A stretch of 64,000 nucleotides of DNA from UBA7803 sp041395905 (GTDB lineage Bacteria; Pseudomonadota; Gammaproteobacteria; Pseudomonadales; Azotimanducaceae): NCBI GenBank assembly GCA_041395905.1, contig JAWKZP010000006.1:1-64000 (forward strand), in the 5' to 3' direction. The notes under the pieces were generated by a model, which made no database searches, was not told the DNA's origin, and saw only the letters and a program-made list of their open reading frames with translations. The translations under genes and the position numbers were made by a program. Below, piece by piece: positions 49,253 to 57,528 of this stretch; position 1 is the stretch's first letter; each line of letters opens with the position of its first letter.

Positions 49253-49894
49253 ATGAAGATCGTTCTGGCTACCGGCAACCGCGGCAAGCTCGCGGAGCTC
49301 GAGGCGCTGCTGGCACCGCTCGGGATCGAGCTGGTCAGTCAGGCGAGCCTGGGCATCACACCCGCGCCTGAAGTGCGCGGCACCTTCGTGGAGAATGCCC
49401 TCGACAAGGCCCGGCACGCGGCGCGCGGCGCCGGTCTGCCGGCCCTGGCCGATGACTCCGGCCTGGTGGTCCCCTGCCTCGGCGGCGCGCCGGGGATCCA
49501 CTCGGCACGCTATGCGGCGCTCGCCGACCCGGCCACGCCCGACGCCGGGCGCCAGGCCAACGCCAGCGACGCGGCCAACAACGCGCGGCTGCTGCGCGAG
49601 CTCGGCGACCGCCTGGCGGGCGGTGCCCGACCCGCCGCATACTTCTTCTGCTCGCTGGTGCTGGTGACGCACGCCGATGATCCGGCGCCTCTCATTGCCA
49701 GCGCCCGCTGGCACGGCGAGATCTGTGCCACGGCCCGCGGCAGCAACGGCTTCGGCTACGATCCGCACTTCTACCTGCCGGCGCTCGGCTGCACCGCGGC
49801 AGAGCTGGACGCGGCCAGCAAGGGCCGCCTCAGCCATCGCGGTCAGGCCACAGCGCTGCTGCTCAGAGAGCTGCGCGACCTGGAGCTGCCGTGA
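49253..49894 (+). CDS. rdgB: XTP/dITP pyrophosphatase (non-canonical purine NTPase)
   Basis: Hydrolyses ITP and XTP to keep deaminated purines out of DNA and RNA. 213 aa. Starts MKIVLATGNRGKLAELEALL with the substrate loop TGNRGK. Also ADDSGLVVPCLGGAPGIHSARYA near residue 66, and SNGFGYDPHFYLP near 162 followed by SKGRLSHRGQA. Stop overlaps hemW by GTGA. Confidence 0.96.
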   Translation: MKIVLATGNRGKLAELEALLAPLGIELVSQASLGITPAPEVRGTFVENALDKARHAARGAGLPALADDSGLVVPCLGGAPGIHSARYAALADPATPDAGRQANASDAANNARLLRELGDRLAGGARPAAYFFCSLVLVTHADDPAPLIASARWHGEICATARGSNGFGYDPHFYLPALGCTAAELDAASKGRLSHRGQATALLLRELRDLELP

Positions 49895-51021
49895 CGCTCT
49901 CTCTTTACGTTCACTTCCCCTGGTGCGTGCGCAAGTGTCCGTACTGCGATTTCAACTCACACCCGCTGCGGGGTGCGCTCCAGACCGCCGACTATCTCGC
50001 TGCGCTGGAAGCAGACGCCCGCGAGGCGCTGGCCGAGGTTCCGCATGCCGGCATCGCGACCGTCTTCTTCGGCGGCGGCACGCCCAGCCTGTTTCCGCCC
50101 AGCGCGTTCGCGCAGCTGCTCGACGCGCTGGCGCCCTGGCTGGCCGCCGACGCGGAGGTGACCATGGAAGCCAACCCTGGGACCACCGAGCACAGCGACT
50201 TCCGGGGTTATCGTCTGGCGGGCATCAACCGGCTCTCGCTCGGCGCGCAATCGTTCGAAGCCGCACAGCTCGAGCGCCTGGGGCGCATACATGCCGCCGC
50301 CGATACCCGCCGGGCATTCGAGCAGGCGCGTCGGGGTGGGTTCGACAACATCAACCTCGACCTGATGTATGCGCTGCCGGAGCAGAGCCTGGCGGCCGCC
50401 CTCGAGGATCTGCGCGAGGCGCTGTCGCTGGGGCCGGAGCACATCAGCTGGTACCAGCTGACCATCGAGCCGAAAACGGAATTTGCCCGGCGCCCGCCGA
50501 GCCTGCCGGATGACGAGCTCGCCGCGGAAATGGACAGTGCCGGCCGCCGCCTGCTCGCGGAGGCCGGGTTCGAACGTTACGAGATCTCCGCCTACGCGCA
50601 GACCCGCCCTGACCGCGACCTGCGCTGCCGCCACAACCTCAACTACTGGCGCTTCGGTAACTACATCGGCGTGGGGGCCGGCGCCCACGGCAAGCTCAGC
50701 CGCGCCATTGCCACCGGGTTGCAGGTGGTGCGCACCGCGAAGGCGGCTCAGCCACGGCTCTACCTCGCCGCACCACTGAACACCGAAACCCGTCAGGTCG
50801 CGGCCGATGAGCTGCCCGTGGAGTTTCTGATGAACGCGCTGCGGCTGACGCAGGGCGTTGCGTTCGAAGCCTTCGAGAGCGGAACCGGGCTGCCGCGATC
50901 GGTGCTGCAGCCGGTCTGGGACGAGCTGGCGGATCTGGGGCTGGTCTGCCGCACCCGGCTCGCCGCCACCGAACTGGGACTGCGCTACCTGGACGGCGTG
51001 CTGGCGCGGTTTCTGACGTAG
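49891..51021 (+). CDS. hemW: HemW, radical-SAM coproporphyrinogen-III-oxidase-like heme chaperone
   Basis: 376 aa from the GTG at 49891. Radical-SAM cluster CVRKCPYCDF near residue 11 (CxxxCxxC, with Pro after the second Cys). The SAM-binding GGGTPSLFPP follows near 65, VTMEANPGT near 90, and NYWRFGNYIGVGAGAHG near 252. HemW proteins lack the HemN-specific second SAM site and bind heme. Convergent with trmB, whose coding end it overlaps. Confidence 0.94.
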   Translation: MTLSLYVHFPWCVRKCPYCDFNSHPLRGALQTADYLAALEADAREALAEVPHAGIATVFFGGGTPSLFPPSAFAQLLDALAPWLAADAEVTMEANPGTTEHSDFRGYRLAGINRLSLGAQSFEAAQLERLGRIHAAADTRRAFEQARRGGFDNINLDLMYALPEQSLAAALEDLREALSLGPEHISWYQLTIEPKTEFARRPPSLPDDELAAEMDSAGRRLLAEAGFERYEISAYAQTRPDRDLRCRHNLNYWRFGNYIGVGAGAHGKLSRAIATGLQVVRTAKAAQPRLYLAAPLNTETRQVAADELPVEFLMNALRLTQGVAFEAFESGTGLPRSVLQPVWDELADLGLVCRTRLAATELGLRYLDGVLARFLT

Positions 51022-51755
51022 CGCAGATCCCACACGCCGTGGCCGAGCCGGATGCCACGCGCTTCGAAGCGCGTCTGGGGGCGCGCCTCGGTGCCGCTGC
51101 TCACGCCGGCGAAGCACCCTGGTCCGGCGTCGTTGCGCATGCAGGGAACGGCGTCGAGCACTTCGAGCATCCAGTGCGCATAGGGCTCCCAGTCGGTTGC
51201 CAGCCACAGCACAGCATCGGGCTTGAGCCGCGTCGCCAGCAGCTGCGCGAATGCCGGTTGGATCAGCCGACGCTTGAGGTGGCGTTTCTTAGGCCAGGGA
51301 TCGGGGAAGAATATGCGCACCTCGTCGAGGCTGTCCGGGGGCAGGTTGCGCGCCAGCAGGTCTTCCGCCGGACGCTCCACCACCCGCACGTGCTCCAGCC
51401 GTTCCCGCTCCAGCCCGAGCAGCAGCGAGCCGATGCCGGGCTGATAGACCTCCGCGCCCAGCAGGTTCCAATTCGGGCAGGCCCGCGCCCAGTGCAGAAG
51501 CGCCTGGCCCATGCCGAAGCCGATCTCCAGCCCCAGCGGCGCGGCGCGGCCGAATACCTGGTCCGGCGCGATGAGCTCGTCGCCCGGCTCGAGGCCGAAG
51601 CGCGGTGACAGGGTATCCAGGGCCCGGTGCTGGCCGCGGGTCATGCGCCCGCGCCGGCGCACGTAGACCTGCGTTTCTGCCTGCGGGGATCCGGCCGGCA
51701 AGCGGTCGGCCGGCACCGGGCCAGCGCTCAGAGAACCTGGCGGGTAATCGTTCAC
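50985..51755 (-). CDS. trmB: tRNA (guanine46-N7)-methyltransferase
   Basis: SAM-dependent methyltransferase forming m7G46 in the tRNA variable loop. 256 aa. Motif I LGLEIGFGMGQALLHWA near residue 74, NLLGAEVYQPG near 96, and the TrmB hallmark VRIFFPDPWPKKRHLKRRL near 145. WLATDWEPYAHWM near 185. The last 37 nt overlap the end of hemW in convergent orientation. A 35-residue N-terminal extension is non-conserved. ATGA overlap with the upstream DUF423 gene. Confidence 0.95.
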   Translation of the reverse strand: MNDYPPGSLSAGPVPADRLPAGSPQAETQVYVRRRGRMTRGQHRALDTLSPRFGLEPGDELIAPDQVFGRAAPLGLEIGFGMGQALLHWARACPNWNLLGAEVYQPGIGSLLLGLERERLEHVRVVERPAEDLLARNLPPDSLDEVRIFFPDPWPKKRHLKRRLIQPAFAQLLATRLKPDAVLWLATDWEPYAHWMLEVLDAVPCMRNDAGPGCFAGVSSGTEARPQTRFEARGIRLGHGVWDLRYVRNRASTPSR

Positions 51756-52168
51756 GCGGCACCCGGCAGTCGCAGCGCGGCCACCGCCAGTGCCAGCCAG
51801 CCGGCGATGAAGGCCAGCCCGCCCAGCGGCGTCACCGGCCCCAGAAGCTTCGGTCCGCCCAGCGCCAGCGCGTAGAGGCTGCCGGAAAAAAGCACCACGC
51901 CGAGCGCCATGGCCCAGCCCGCGACGCCGAGCGCCGTTATCACGGTTCCCGCAGGTGAGTGAGCGCTCGCTTGCATGAATCGAAGCCAGATGCCGACACC
52001 CAGCAGAGCGAGGGCGTGGGTCAACTGATAGGTGACGGCGGTGCTCCAGGTGGCCAGCGCCGCTTCGCTGATGCGTGCCTTCAGTCCGTGGGCGCCGAAC
52101 GCGCCAAGGGCCACGCCCGACGCGCCATACAGCGCGCCGAGCAGCAGGAACGAGCGGGCGGCAGCCAT
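51752..52168 (-). CDS. DUF423 integral membrane protein (YgdD-like)
   Basis: 138 aa with about four predicted transmembrane helices. Family start LLLGALYGASGVALGAFGAHGLKARIS is textbook DUF423. Also YQLTHALALLGVGI near residue 47 and VLFSGSLYALALGGPKLLGPVTPLGGLAFIAGW at 92-125. Function unknown. Downstream of rpoH by 16 bp and overlapping trmB. Confidence 0.92.
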   Translation of the reverse strand: MAAARSFLLLGALYGASGVALGAFGAHGLKARISEAALATWSTAVTYQLTHALALLGVGIWLRFMQASAHSPAGTVITALGVAGWAMALGVVLFSGSLYALALGGPKLLGPVTPLGGLAFIAGWLALAVAALRLPGAA

Positions 52169-52184
52169 ATGAGCGCGGCTGCGG

Positions 52185-53045
52185 TCAGGCGGCGATGGCC
52201 GACTTCAGCCTGCCGAGGGCGTTCTTCTCGATCTGGCGAATGCGCTCCGCAGACACCGCGTACTCGGCCGCGAGCTCGTGCAGGGTCGCCTTGTCGTCGG
52301 TCAACCAGCGGCGCTCGATGATGTCGCGGCTGCGTGCGTCCAGGCCCTCGAGGGCGTCACGAAGACTCGCCTCGGTGGTGGCCTGCCAGTCTGCCTCCAC
52401 CACCAGCTCTTCCGGGTTGGCCCCTTCCAGCTCGAGATAGTGCACCGGCGCAAAGGCGCCCGAGCTATCGCCGTCATCGTCGTCGGTGAGACCGTCGAAC
52501 GACACGTCGGTGCTCGCCATGCGGCCCTCCATGCGCGTGACCTCGTCTTCCGGCACGCCCAGTTCCTCGGCCAGGGCCCGGGTCTCGTCCGGCGTCAGCC
52601 AGGCGAGCCGCTTCTTGGAGCTGCGAAGATTGAAAAACAGCTTGCGCTGTGCCTTGGTGGTGGCCACCTTGACCATGCGCCAGTTGCGCAGGATGTATTC
52701 GTGAATCTCAGCTTTGATCCAGTGCACCGCGAACGAGATCAGACGCACGCCGTACTCCGGATTGAAGCGCTTCACCGCCTTCATCAGACCCACGTTGCCT
52801 TCCTGGATCAGATCGGCCTGCGGCAGCCCATAGCCGTGATAGCTGCGCGCCAGGTGCACCACGAAACGCAGGTGGCTCAGCACCAGCTCACGCGCTGCCT
52901 GAAGATCGCCGTCGTAGTAGAAGCGATCGGCCAGCACCCGCTCCTGCTCCGCCGAAAGCACCGGGATGGCGCTGACGGTGTGCATGTAGGCGTCGATGTC
53001 ACGACCCGGCGAAAGCGACTGCAGCGATAACAGATTTGCGCTCAT
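52185..53045 (-). CDS. rpoH: Heat-shock sigma factor RpoH (sigma-32)
   Basis: 286 aa from the ATG at 53045, with a strong GGAGGT six bases upstream. Sigma region 2 LSHLRFVVHLARSYHGYGLPQADLIQEGNVGLMKAVKRF near residues 56-95. The diagnostic RpoH box QRKLFFNLR near 131. Region 4 helix-turn-helix LHELAAEYAVSAERIRQIEKNALGRLK at the C-terminus. Directs chaperone and protease genes. Upstream region carries a sigma-E-like promoter, matching known control in E. coli. Confidence 0.97.
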   Translation of the reverse strand: MSANLLSLQSLSPGRDIDAYMHTVSAIPVLSAEQERVLADRFYYDGDLQAARELVLSHLRFVVHLARSYHGYGLPQADLIQEGNVGLMKAVKRFNPEYGVRLISFAVHWIKAEIHEYILRNWRMVKVATTKAQRKLFFNLRSSKKRLAWLTPDETRALAEELGVPEDEVTRMEGRMASTDVSFDGLTDDDDGDSSGAFAPVHYLELEGANPEELVVEADWQATTEASLRDALEGLDARSRDIIERRWLTDDKATLHELAAEYAVSAERIRQIEKNALGRLKSAIAA

Positions 53046-53092
53046 GTGATACCTCCGGTAACACGTTTGGCAGCAGTTTAGCACTCCCATTA

Positions 53093-53120
53093 TGAGACTG
53101 CTAAGCCCCTTCACAGTTCC
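53093..53120 (-). promoter_or_regulatory. Candidate sigma-E promoter of rpoH
   Basis: On the minus strand GGAACTG (-35, 53120-53114) is followed after 16 bp by TCTCA (-10, 53097-53093), close to the sigma-E consensus GGAACTT-N16-TCNAA. Predicted start near 53086, about 40 nt before the ATG. A CATAAT hexamer overlapping the -10 could also serve sigma-70. Confidence 0.55.
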
Positions 53121-53202
53121 CGGACAACTGGGAAAACCGCGTCGCAGCAGCGATCTCCGGGATCCGGCCGCCACCCCTGGAGAGGATTCCGCAGCGATCC
53201 CC

Positions 53203-54252
53203 TCAGAGGATCTCCAGATCGGCCAGACGCTGGCTCGCCGCCAGCAGGGCACCCAGCACGCCGAGCACCCCGGCAACGACGAACAGGCCGGCCAGAAACG
53301 TCAGATCGAAACCGGCAAGTTCCAGATTCTGGCCGTAGCTGCCCACCAGCGCCAGGAGCGGCGGCTCGATGATCACCAGGCACAGGCTGATGAGCATGGC
53401 AGCCACGAGCGCGCCGCCGAGCCCGTAGAGCATGCCGAAGTACAGAAAGGGTCTGCGGATCTGGGCGTCGGTCGCGCCTACCAGCTTCAGTACCCGCAGC
53501 TCCTCGAGACGGGCCTCGATCGCCAGGCGCACAGACGTCGAGGTCACCAGCACCGCCCCGGCGCCGAAAAGCAGGCCCAGAATCACGCCGAGCCGGGTCA
53601 CCACCCGCGTCAGCTCGTTGACCCGTTCGAGCCAGGTTTTTTCCACCACCACGTCCGCCACGCCCGCGGCGCCCTGGGCCTGGTCCGCGAGCGCCTGCAG
53701 CGAATCGAGGCTGGCGCCGCCGCGCAGGGTGGCGCGCAGCGACGCCGGTAGCGGGTTCTCGTCCAGGAACGCCAGGGCATCGGCAACGCCGGCGTACTGC
53801 TGAAACTCCGCCAGAGCCTGGTCCTGGGTGATCACGGTCACCGCCTGCACCTGCTCGTTGCCTCGCAGCCGTGCAGCCAGCGCTTCGATGTCGGCCGCAG
53901 CGGCACCGGGCTGGAAGTACACGGAAATGCCGGGGCGACCCTCCCAGGCGCCGGACAGCGCCGAGAGGTTCTGCTGCAGCAGGTACAGCCCACCCGGCAG
54001 AGCCAGCGCGATGCCTACCAGCAGCCACACCAGCAGGCTGGTGCCCAGGCGCGCGCTGACGAAGGTCAGCGTTTCGCGGGAGATACGCCGATGGTCGCGC
54101 AGTGTGGTCAGCACACCGGCCCGGGGCCGCGGCCAGGGGTCGCGGGCGGGGGGCTTGCGCGCTGACGGTTTGCGCGGAGTCGTTGCCCGAGACCCGTCGC
54201 TGGGTCCCGACGGCGTCGGCTGCGCCGGCGTCGGGGCCTTACGCCGGCTCAT
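53203..54252 (-). CDS. ftsX: Cell-division protein FtsX
   Basis: 349 aa from the ATG at 54252, with GGGAGGG five bases upstream. Membrane partner of FtsE that regulates peptidoglycan hydrolases at the septum. The N-terminus (1-60) is Pro/Arg/Lys-rich and cytoplasmic. TM1 near 75-97 (LLVWLLVGIALALPGGLYLL), then a periplasmic loop of about 115 residues. Three further helices start near 205 (LGVILGLLFGAGAVLV), 262 (FGMLYGLGGALVAAMLISLC) and 310 (FLAGLFVVAGVLGVLGALL). Overlaps the ftsE end by 14 nt. Confidence 0.95.
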   Translation of the reverse strand: MSRRKAPTPAQPTPSGPSDGSRATTPRKPSARKPPARDPWPRPRAGVLTTLRDHRRISRETLTFVSARLGTSLLVWLLVGIALALPGGLYLLQQNLSALSGAWEGRPGISVYFQPGAAAADIEALAARLRGNEQVQAVTVITQDQALAEFQQYAGVADALAFLDENPLPASLRATLRGGASLDSLQALADQAQGAAGVADVVVEKTWLERVNELTRVVTRLGVILGLLFGAGAVLVTSTSVRLAIEARLEELRVLKLVGATDAQIRRPFLYFGMLYGLGGALVAAMLISLCLVIIEPPLLALVGSYGQNLELAGFDLTFLAGLFVVAGVLGVLGALLAASQRLADLEIL

Positions 54253-54982
54253 CGGCACCCTCCCAGGCAGCCGTGTCCGGCTCGCCGGAACCCGCGGCCT
54301 GACCGTCACCAAGCCCGGGCCGATCGTCGACGATCCGTCCCTGGGCCAGCTCGATGATACGCATGCCCATGGACTCGATCAGGTCGCGATCATGGCTGGC
54401 GATGATCACCGTGGTGCCGATCTGATGAAACTGACGGAACAGCTGCATGATGTCCCGGGAAAGCTCCGGGTCCAGGTTGCCCGTTGGCTCGTCGGCCAGC
54501 AGGATCTTGGGTCGCGTGACCACCGCCCGGGCGATGCCTATGCGCTGCTGCTCGCCCGTAGACAGATAGCGCGGAAACAGATGCTCTTTGCCGAGCAGAC
54601 CCACCCGCGACAGCGCCGCCCGCGCGCGCCGGGCGATGTCGCGCTCCCTGAGCCCCACCACCCGCAGCGGCAGCGCCACGTTGTCGAACACGGTTCGGTG
54701 GGTCAGCAGGTGGTGGTCCTGAAACACCGCGCCCAGATTCTGCCGGTAGTGGGCGAGCCGCTGCTGGGGCAGCTGCGAGACGTTGACGCCGTTTACCAGA
54801 ATCTGCCCACGTGTGGGCCGATCGAGGCACAACAGCAGCCGCAGGAAGGTGCTCTTGCCGGCCCCCGAATGACCCGTGAGAAAGGTCATGGACCCCGTGG
54901 CGAAGCTCGCCGAGATGTCGGTCAGCGCCTCCTGCCCGTTGTCGAAGCGCTTGGTGACCTGCAGAAATTCGACCTGCGCCAC
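54239..54982 (-). CDS. ftsE: Cell-division ATP-binding protein FtsE
   Basis: 247 aa ABC ATPase. Walker A LTGHSGAGKSTFLRL near residue 36, Q-loop AVFQDHHLLTHRTVFDNVALPL near 86, signature YLSTGEQQRIGIARAVV near 138 (STGEQ where SGGEQ is typical), Walker B ILLADEPTGNLDPELS near 160, and H-loop IIASHD. A Gly/Asp-rich C-terminal tail (about 25 residues) exceeds the usual length. GTG start sharing one base with the ftsY stop (TAGTG). Confidence 0.95.
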   Translation of the reverse strand: MAQVEFLQVTKRFDNGQEALTDISASFATGSMTFLTGHSGAGKSTFLRLLLCLDRPTRGQILVNGVNVSQLPQQRLAHYRQNLGAVFQDHHLLTHRTVFDNVALPLRVVGLRERDIARRARAALSRVGLLGKEHLFPRYLSTGEQQRIGIARAVVTRPKILLADEPTGNLDPELSRDIMQLFRQFHQIGTTVIIASHDRDLIESMGMRIIELAQGRIVDDRPGLGDGQAAGSGEPDTAAWEGADEPA

Positions 54983-55962
54983 TAGTCGCGAGCAAGCAGG
55001 GCGTCGACGAACGCGTCCGCGTCGAACGGCCGTAGATCTTCGATCCCCTCGCCGATGCCGATGAAGTAGACGGGCTTGTTGACCTGCCGCGCAATGGCGA
55101 ACAGCACCCCCGCCTTGGCACTGCCGTCGAGCTTGGTCAGCACCAGCCCGGTCACGCCAACGGCAGCGTCGAACTCGCGCACCTGCGACAGCGCGTTCTG
55201 GCCCACACCTGCGTCGAGCACCAGCACCACCTCGTGCGGCGCGTTCTCGTTGAGGCGCGCCACCACCCGGCGCACCTTGCGCAGCTCCTCCATCAGATGC
55301 GCCTTGGCCTGCAGGCGTCCTGCCGTGTCCGCAATGAGCACGTCGATACCCCGCGCCGTCGCCGCCTGCACGGCGTCGTAGACCACGGACGCGCTGTCGG
55401 CGCCCTGAGCCTGCGCCACCACCGGCACGCCGTTGCGCGCACCCCAGGTCTCCAGCTGCTCCACCGCGGCCGCGCGGAAGGTATCGCCGGCGGCCAGCAT
55501 CACGGACAGGCCCTGGCTCTTGAGCCGATGCGCCAGCTTGCCGATGGTGGTGGTCTTACCGGCGCCGTTGACGCCTACGAAAAAGATCACGAACGGCCGT
55601 TCGTCCGCGGGCACCTCGAAGGGCCGTTGCAGCGGCGCCAGCATGTGCTTGAGCAATCCGGCCAGCGCGCCGTGCAGCGCTGCGGTATCGTTCAGCTCCC
55701 GCCGCTTCACCCGACGGGTGAGCTCGGACATGATTTCCGCAGTGGCGTCCACGCCGACGTCCGTCAGCAGCAGCGCCGTCTCCAGCTCCTCGAGAATCGA
55801 CTGGTCGATCTCTTTCTCGCCCAGCAGCAGATTGCCCACGCCCTCGGCGAGCTGTCCGCGGGTTTTGCCGAGACTCGACTTCAGGCGGCGCCAGAAGCCG
55901 CCGCGCCGCGCCTCCTGCTGCTCGTTGTGCTGATCGTCCGATTGCGGTTCTGCCTCACTCAC
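54982..55962 (-). CDS. ftsY: Signal recognition particle receptor FtsY
   Basis: SRP-type GTPase docking ribosome-SRP complexes at SecYEG. 326 aa from the GTG at 55962; an in-frame ATG at 56010 would add 16 residues but leaves only 31 bp to divergent rsmD. Acidic N-terminus, then NG domain: G1 FVGVNGAGKTTTIGKLA near 130, AAGDTFRAAAVEQL near 160, G3 DVLIADTAGRLQAKAHLMEEL near 210, G4 LTKLDGSAKAGV near 270, and closing GIGEGIEDLRPFDADAFVDALL. First gene of ftsY-ftsE-ftsX. Confidence 0.95.
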   Translation of the reverse strand: MSEAEPQSDDQHNEQQEARRGGFWRRLKSSLGKTRGQLAEGVGNLLLGEKEIDQSILEELETALLLTDVGVDATAEIMSELTRRVKRRELNDTAALHGALAGLLKHMLAPLQRPFEVPADERPFVIFFVGVNGAGKTTTIGKLAHRLKSQGLSVMLAAGDTFRAAAVEQLETWGARNGVPVVAQAQGADSASVVYDAVQAATARGIDVLIADTAGRLQAKAHLMEELRKVRRVVARLNENAPHEVVLVLDAGVGQNALSQVREFDAAVGVTGLVLTKLDGSAKAGVLFAIARQVNKPVYFIGIGEGIEDLRPFDADAFVDALLARD

Positions 55963-56041
55963 CCTGAGCTGCTCTCTGTCGTTGTTCCGCGGCAGCGCTT
56001 GCCGCAACATGCTGGCCGGCAGTTTCCGTCGTAGAGAGGCC

Positions 56042-56590
56042 GTGTCCAGCAACGAGGTGCGCATTATCGGCGGTATGTGGAGAGGGCGAAAGCTCAGCTT
56101 CACGGGGCCGGCCGATCTGCGCCCCACGCTCGGCCGGGTGCGTGAGACGCTGTTCAACTGGCTCGCTGCCGACATTGGCGGCGCGCGCTGCCTCGATCTC
56201 TATGCCGGCAGCGGCGCGCTGGGTTTCGAGGCGCTCTCGCGCGGCGCCGCGTCGGCGACTCTGGTGGAGCAGGATCGGCGCGCAGCAGCGGCACTGCGCA
56301 GCAACGCCCAGCGGCTTCAGGCAGAGGGCTGCCGTGTGCTGTGCATGAGCGCCGAGCGCTTCATCCGCAGCAGCGACGAAACCTGGGACATCGTGTTTCT
56401 CGACCCGCCGTTCGACAGTGACCGGCTGGGGCCGATGCTAGGCGCGCTGCACGCCCGGGCGTGCCTCGCGGCGGGCGGGCTGGTGTATTTCGAGGCGTCA
56501 CGCCGCAGCGTCCTGACGTTCCCGGAATGGCGCATCGTCCGCCAGGGACACGCGGGCGAGACCCAGTTCGGTCTCCTTGCCAGCCCCTGA
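56042..56590 (+). CDS. rsmD: 16S rRNA (guanine966-N2)-methyltransferase RsmD
   Basis: 182 aa from the GTG at 56042, with GAGAGG upstream. EVRIIGGMWRGRKLSF is the family N-terminus; PTLGRVRETLFNWL near residue 33; SAM motif CLDLYAGSGALGFEALSRGA near 52; catalytic DPPF in DIVFLDPPFDSD near 118. Divergent from ftsY, as in E. coli and Pseudomonas. Confidence 0.95.
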   Translation: MSSNEVRIIGGMWRGRKLSFTGPADLRPTLGRVRETLFNWLAADIGGARCLDLYAGSGALGFEALSRGAASATLVEQDRRAAAALRSNAQRLQAEGCRVLCMSAERFIRSSDETWDIVFLDPPFDSDRLGPMLGALHARACLAAGGLVYFEASRRSVLTFPEWRIVRQGHAGETQFGLLASP

Positions 56591-56675
56591 CCAGCCCGTT
56601 ACCATCCGGGGCCGTTTGCGGGGGGCCTTGGGCTCCGTGCCGTTGGGAGAGGCCGCCGGGAGGAGGGCAGACAAG

Positions 56676-57149
56676 ATGCGTGTGGTGGTCTATCCGGGAT
56701 CGTTCAATCCCATCACCAATGGTCACACCGACCTGGTGGAACGCGCCCTCAACCTGTTCGACCACGTGGTGGTCGCCATCGGTACTTCCGCCCAGAAAAA
56801 CCCCAAGGTGGACCTCAAGGACCGCATCGACCTGTGTCGCGAGGTCCTCGGCGGCTTCGGCGACCGGGTCTCGGTGGACGGCTTCAACACGCTGCTCGTG
56901 GACTATGTGCGCAGCAAGCAGGCGCGCTTCATTCTGCGCGGCCTGCGTACCGTCACCGACTTCGACTACGAATTTCAGATGGCGGAGATGAATCAGTCCC
57001 TCGATCCGGAAATCGAGTACGTGTTCCTGCCCACGAGCAAGGAATGCTCGTTCATATCCTCCACCCTCGTGCGAGAGATCGCCTCACTCGGGGGAGACAT
57101 CTCGCAGTTCGTCCACCCCGCCGTGGTTCGGGCGTACGCCACTCGCTGA
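56676..57149 (+). CDS. coaD: Phosphopantetheine adenylyltransferase
   Basis: Penultimate enzyme of coenzyme A synthesis. 157 aa from ATG 56676 (MRVVVYPGSFNPITNGHTD), preceded by GGAGGAGGG. Nucleotidyltransferase HxGH-like motif is TNGH near residue 16. Also ILRGLRTVTDFDYEFQMAEMN near 87 and the ISST-type FISSTLVREIASLGGDIS near 125. A perfect GGGCCCGGGCCC palindrome at 57167-57178 follows the stop. Confidence 0.97.
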   Translation: MRVVVYPGSFNPITNGHTDLVERALNLFDHVVVAIGTSAQKNPKVDLKDRIDLCREVLGGFGDRVSVDGFNTLLVDYVRSKQARFILRGLRTVTDFDYEFQMAEMNQSLDPEIEYVFLPTSKECSFISSTLVREIASLGGDISQFVHPAVVRAYATR

Positions 57150-57189
57150 CGCGCGGGCTGCGGGCGGGGCCCGGGCCCTGTCTGAACGG

Positions 57190-57495
57190 TCAGTCGGGCT
57201 TCTGGTACCGGCCCGTGGTACGGCAGCCGAGACAGCGCTGGAACGTCGCCTTGGCCGGGCCCACCACGAGCGTCTGCCCGGCCTGCTCCACGTTGCCGCC
57301 GAGGGCGCTGAAAGGCAGGCTGACCACGAACGCCGCGGCACCCAGGGTGGTGAGGACCAGCCCCACCGGTCGCGCGATCACCAGATCACCGGCCATCGCC
57401 AGCGCCGAAGGCTCGTCTTCGGGTGCGGCCATCGCCGGTGACGCCAGCATGCCGGTCAGGGCCACGAGCATCAGGGTGCGGGCAAACAGCTTCAT
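57190..57495 (-). CDS. Small exported protein of unknown function with a C-terminal CxxC
   Basis: 101 aa. Signal peptide MKLFARTLMLVALTGMLASPAMA, cleavage near residue 23. Mature part: a short acidic start, one strongly hydrophobic segment (GLVLTTLGAAAFVVSLPFSAL, about 44-65), then GPAKATFQRCLGCRTTGRYQ with Cys-x-x-Cys near 88-91. I recognise the layout from short proteins near coaD/mutM in other gammaproteobacteria that are often mislabelled as transporters. One hydrophobic helix cannot be a multidrug pump. The CxxC could bind metal or heme (no CxxCH) or form a disulphide. Confidence 0.7.
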   Translation of the reverse strand: MKLFARTLMLVALTGMLASPAMAAPEDEPSALAMAGDLVIARPVGLVLTTLGAAAFVVSLPFSALGGNVEQAGQTLVVGPAKATFQRCLGCRTTGRYQKPD

Positions 57496-57528
57496 ATCAG
57501 CAATCCTTGGTTCCGTGCCTGCCTAACT

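Noticed and set aside
53086..53094. CATAAT as main rpoH promoter
   Set aside because: It overlaps the proposed sigma-E -10 but has no matching -35 at 16-18 bp; kept only as an alternative.
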